A DNA stretch of 14,406 nt from JBIOWF01 sp044868295 (GTDB taxonomy: Bacteria > Actinomycetota > Actinomycetes > Streptosporangiales > Streptosporangiaceae): the NCBI GenBank assembly GCA_044868295.1, contig JBIOWF010000038.1, forward strand, positions 1 through 14,406, in the 5' to 3' direction. Position numbers and translations under genes: made by a program. The number at the start of each line of letters is the position of its first letter. Position 1 is the first letter of the stretch. The notes beneath the pieces were generated by a model, which saw only the letters and a program-made list of their open reading frames with translations, had not been told where the DNA came from and did no database searches. Shown here piece after piece: positions 14,228 to 14,406 of this stretch.

Positions 14228-14406
14228 GTGGCCAATCGCCCATCGCTGCGGCCGTTGCTGAGCGCCTTGGCCGGTGCCGCGCTCGGCGCCGTCGCCGCCC
14301 GCGCGGCCCACGCCGCCTTCAACCGGCGGCCGCCGATCGGCGACGAGAAGACGTGGACGCGCACGAACCATCGGGGCGAGCCGATCACGATGCTGGAAGG
14401 GCCCGC
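14228..14406 (+). CDS. Start of a membrane protein, possibly MraY-like (3' end outside window)
   Basis: GTG at 14228 lies 7 bases after GAGGA, within the purine-rich AGGAAGAGGAAG (14211-14222), and opens a frame that runs to the window end (59 codons). The product starts ANRPSLRPLLSALAGAALGA, a basic end plus a hydrophobic Ala/Gly helix, and continues to TWTRTNHRGEPITMLEGPA. The pattern RTNxRGxxI followed by EGP resembles the first loop of MraY-like (glycosyltransferase 4) membrane proteins, from memory. It follows steB by 46 bases and is probably in the same operon, consistent with a cell-envelope role. Confidence 0.55.
   Translation, partial: MANRPSLRPLLSALAGAALGAVAARAAHAAFNRRPPIGDEKTWTRTNHRGEPITMLEGP

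Noticed and set aside
1..14406. Phage, transposon, toxin-antitoxin or defence system
   Set aside because: No integrase, transposase, toxin or nuclease family was recognised; most genes are conserved housekeeping types.

Overview
This is a chromosomal window from a high-GC actinomycete. Coding regions are about 70% GC, GTG starts are frequent, and the gene order matches the tyrS-to-pyrG neighbourhood of actinobacteria. From memory, Mycobacterium tuberculosis Rv1691-Rv1698 reads TPR protein, HAD phosphatase, small protein, tlyA, nadK, recN, SteA-like, MctB/SteB-like. The SCP2 gene and the small secreted protein suggest a Streptosporangiales-type organism, but that assignment is a guess. No rRNA, tRNA, CRISPR array, transposase or integrase was seen.

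Left part (1-4460). It opens inside a TPR protein with an Arg/Gly/Asp-rich repeat region in front and a very acidic tail. Next come a metallo-beta-lactamase-fold hydrolase (minus strand), a short SSB-type OB-fold protein with a repeat-built tail in place of the usual acidic tip, and a DUF1015 protein (minus strand). These three single genes alternate in strand and look like a lineage-specific set.

Middle part (4538-9040). A small TPR protein overlaps a HAD-IIA phosphatase by 4 bases (ATGA). A convergent SCP2-like gene follows, then a 410-base spacer with three 13-base direct repeats, a 104-residue conserved small protein, tlyA (rRNA 2'-O-methyltransferase) and nadK (NAD kinase). tlyA and nadK are almost contiguous.

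Right part (9041-14406). Between nadK and recN, which I recall as neighbours in related genomes, lies a gene of 168 codons for a secreted four-cysteine protein. In front of it is an unusual leader that is less GC-rich, with nested repeats, an inverted repeat and a strong G-quadruplex motif. A good hairpin follows the gene. recN has a 9/10 match to the actinobacterial LexA (SOS) box just upstream of its start. Then come steA and steB (GTGA overlap), whose relatives control a cell-wall hydrolase and cell separation in Corynebacterium. The window ends in the start of a membrane protein that resembles the MraY-like family. The steA start lies in the arm of a 10-bp hairpin.

Most of the window is conserved housekeeping sequence. 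The less ordinary parts are the insertion between nadK and recN, the regulatory structures ahead of recN and steA, the altered SSB tail and the two unrelated 13-base repeat arrays. I did not find a clearly new multi-gene system.
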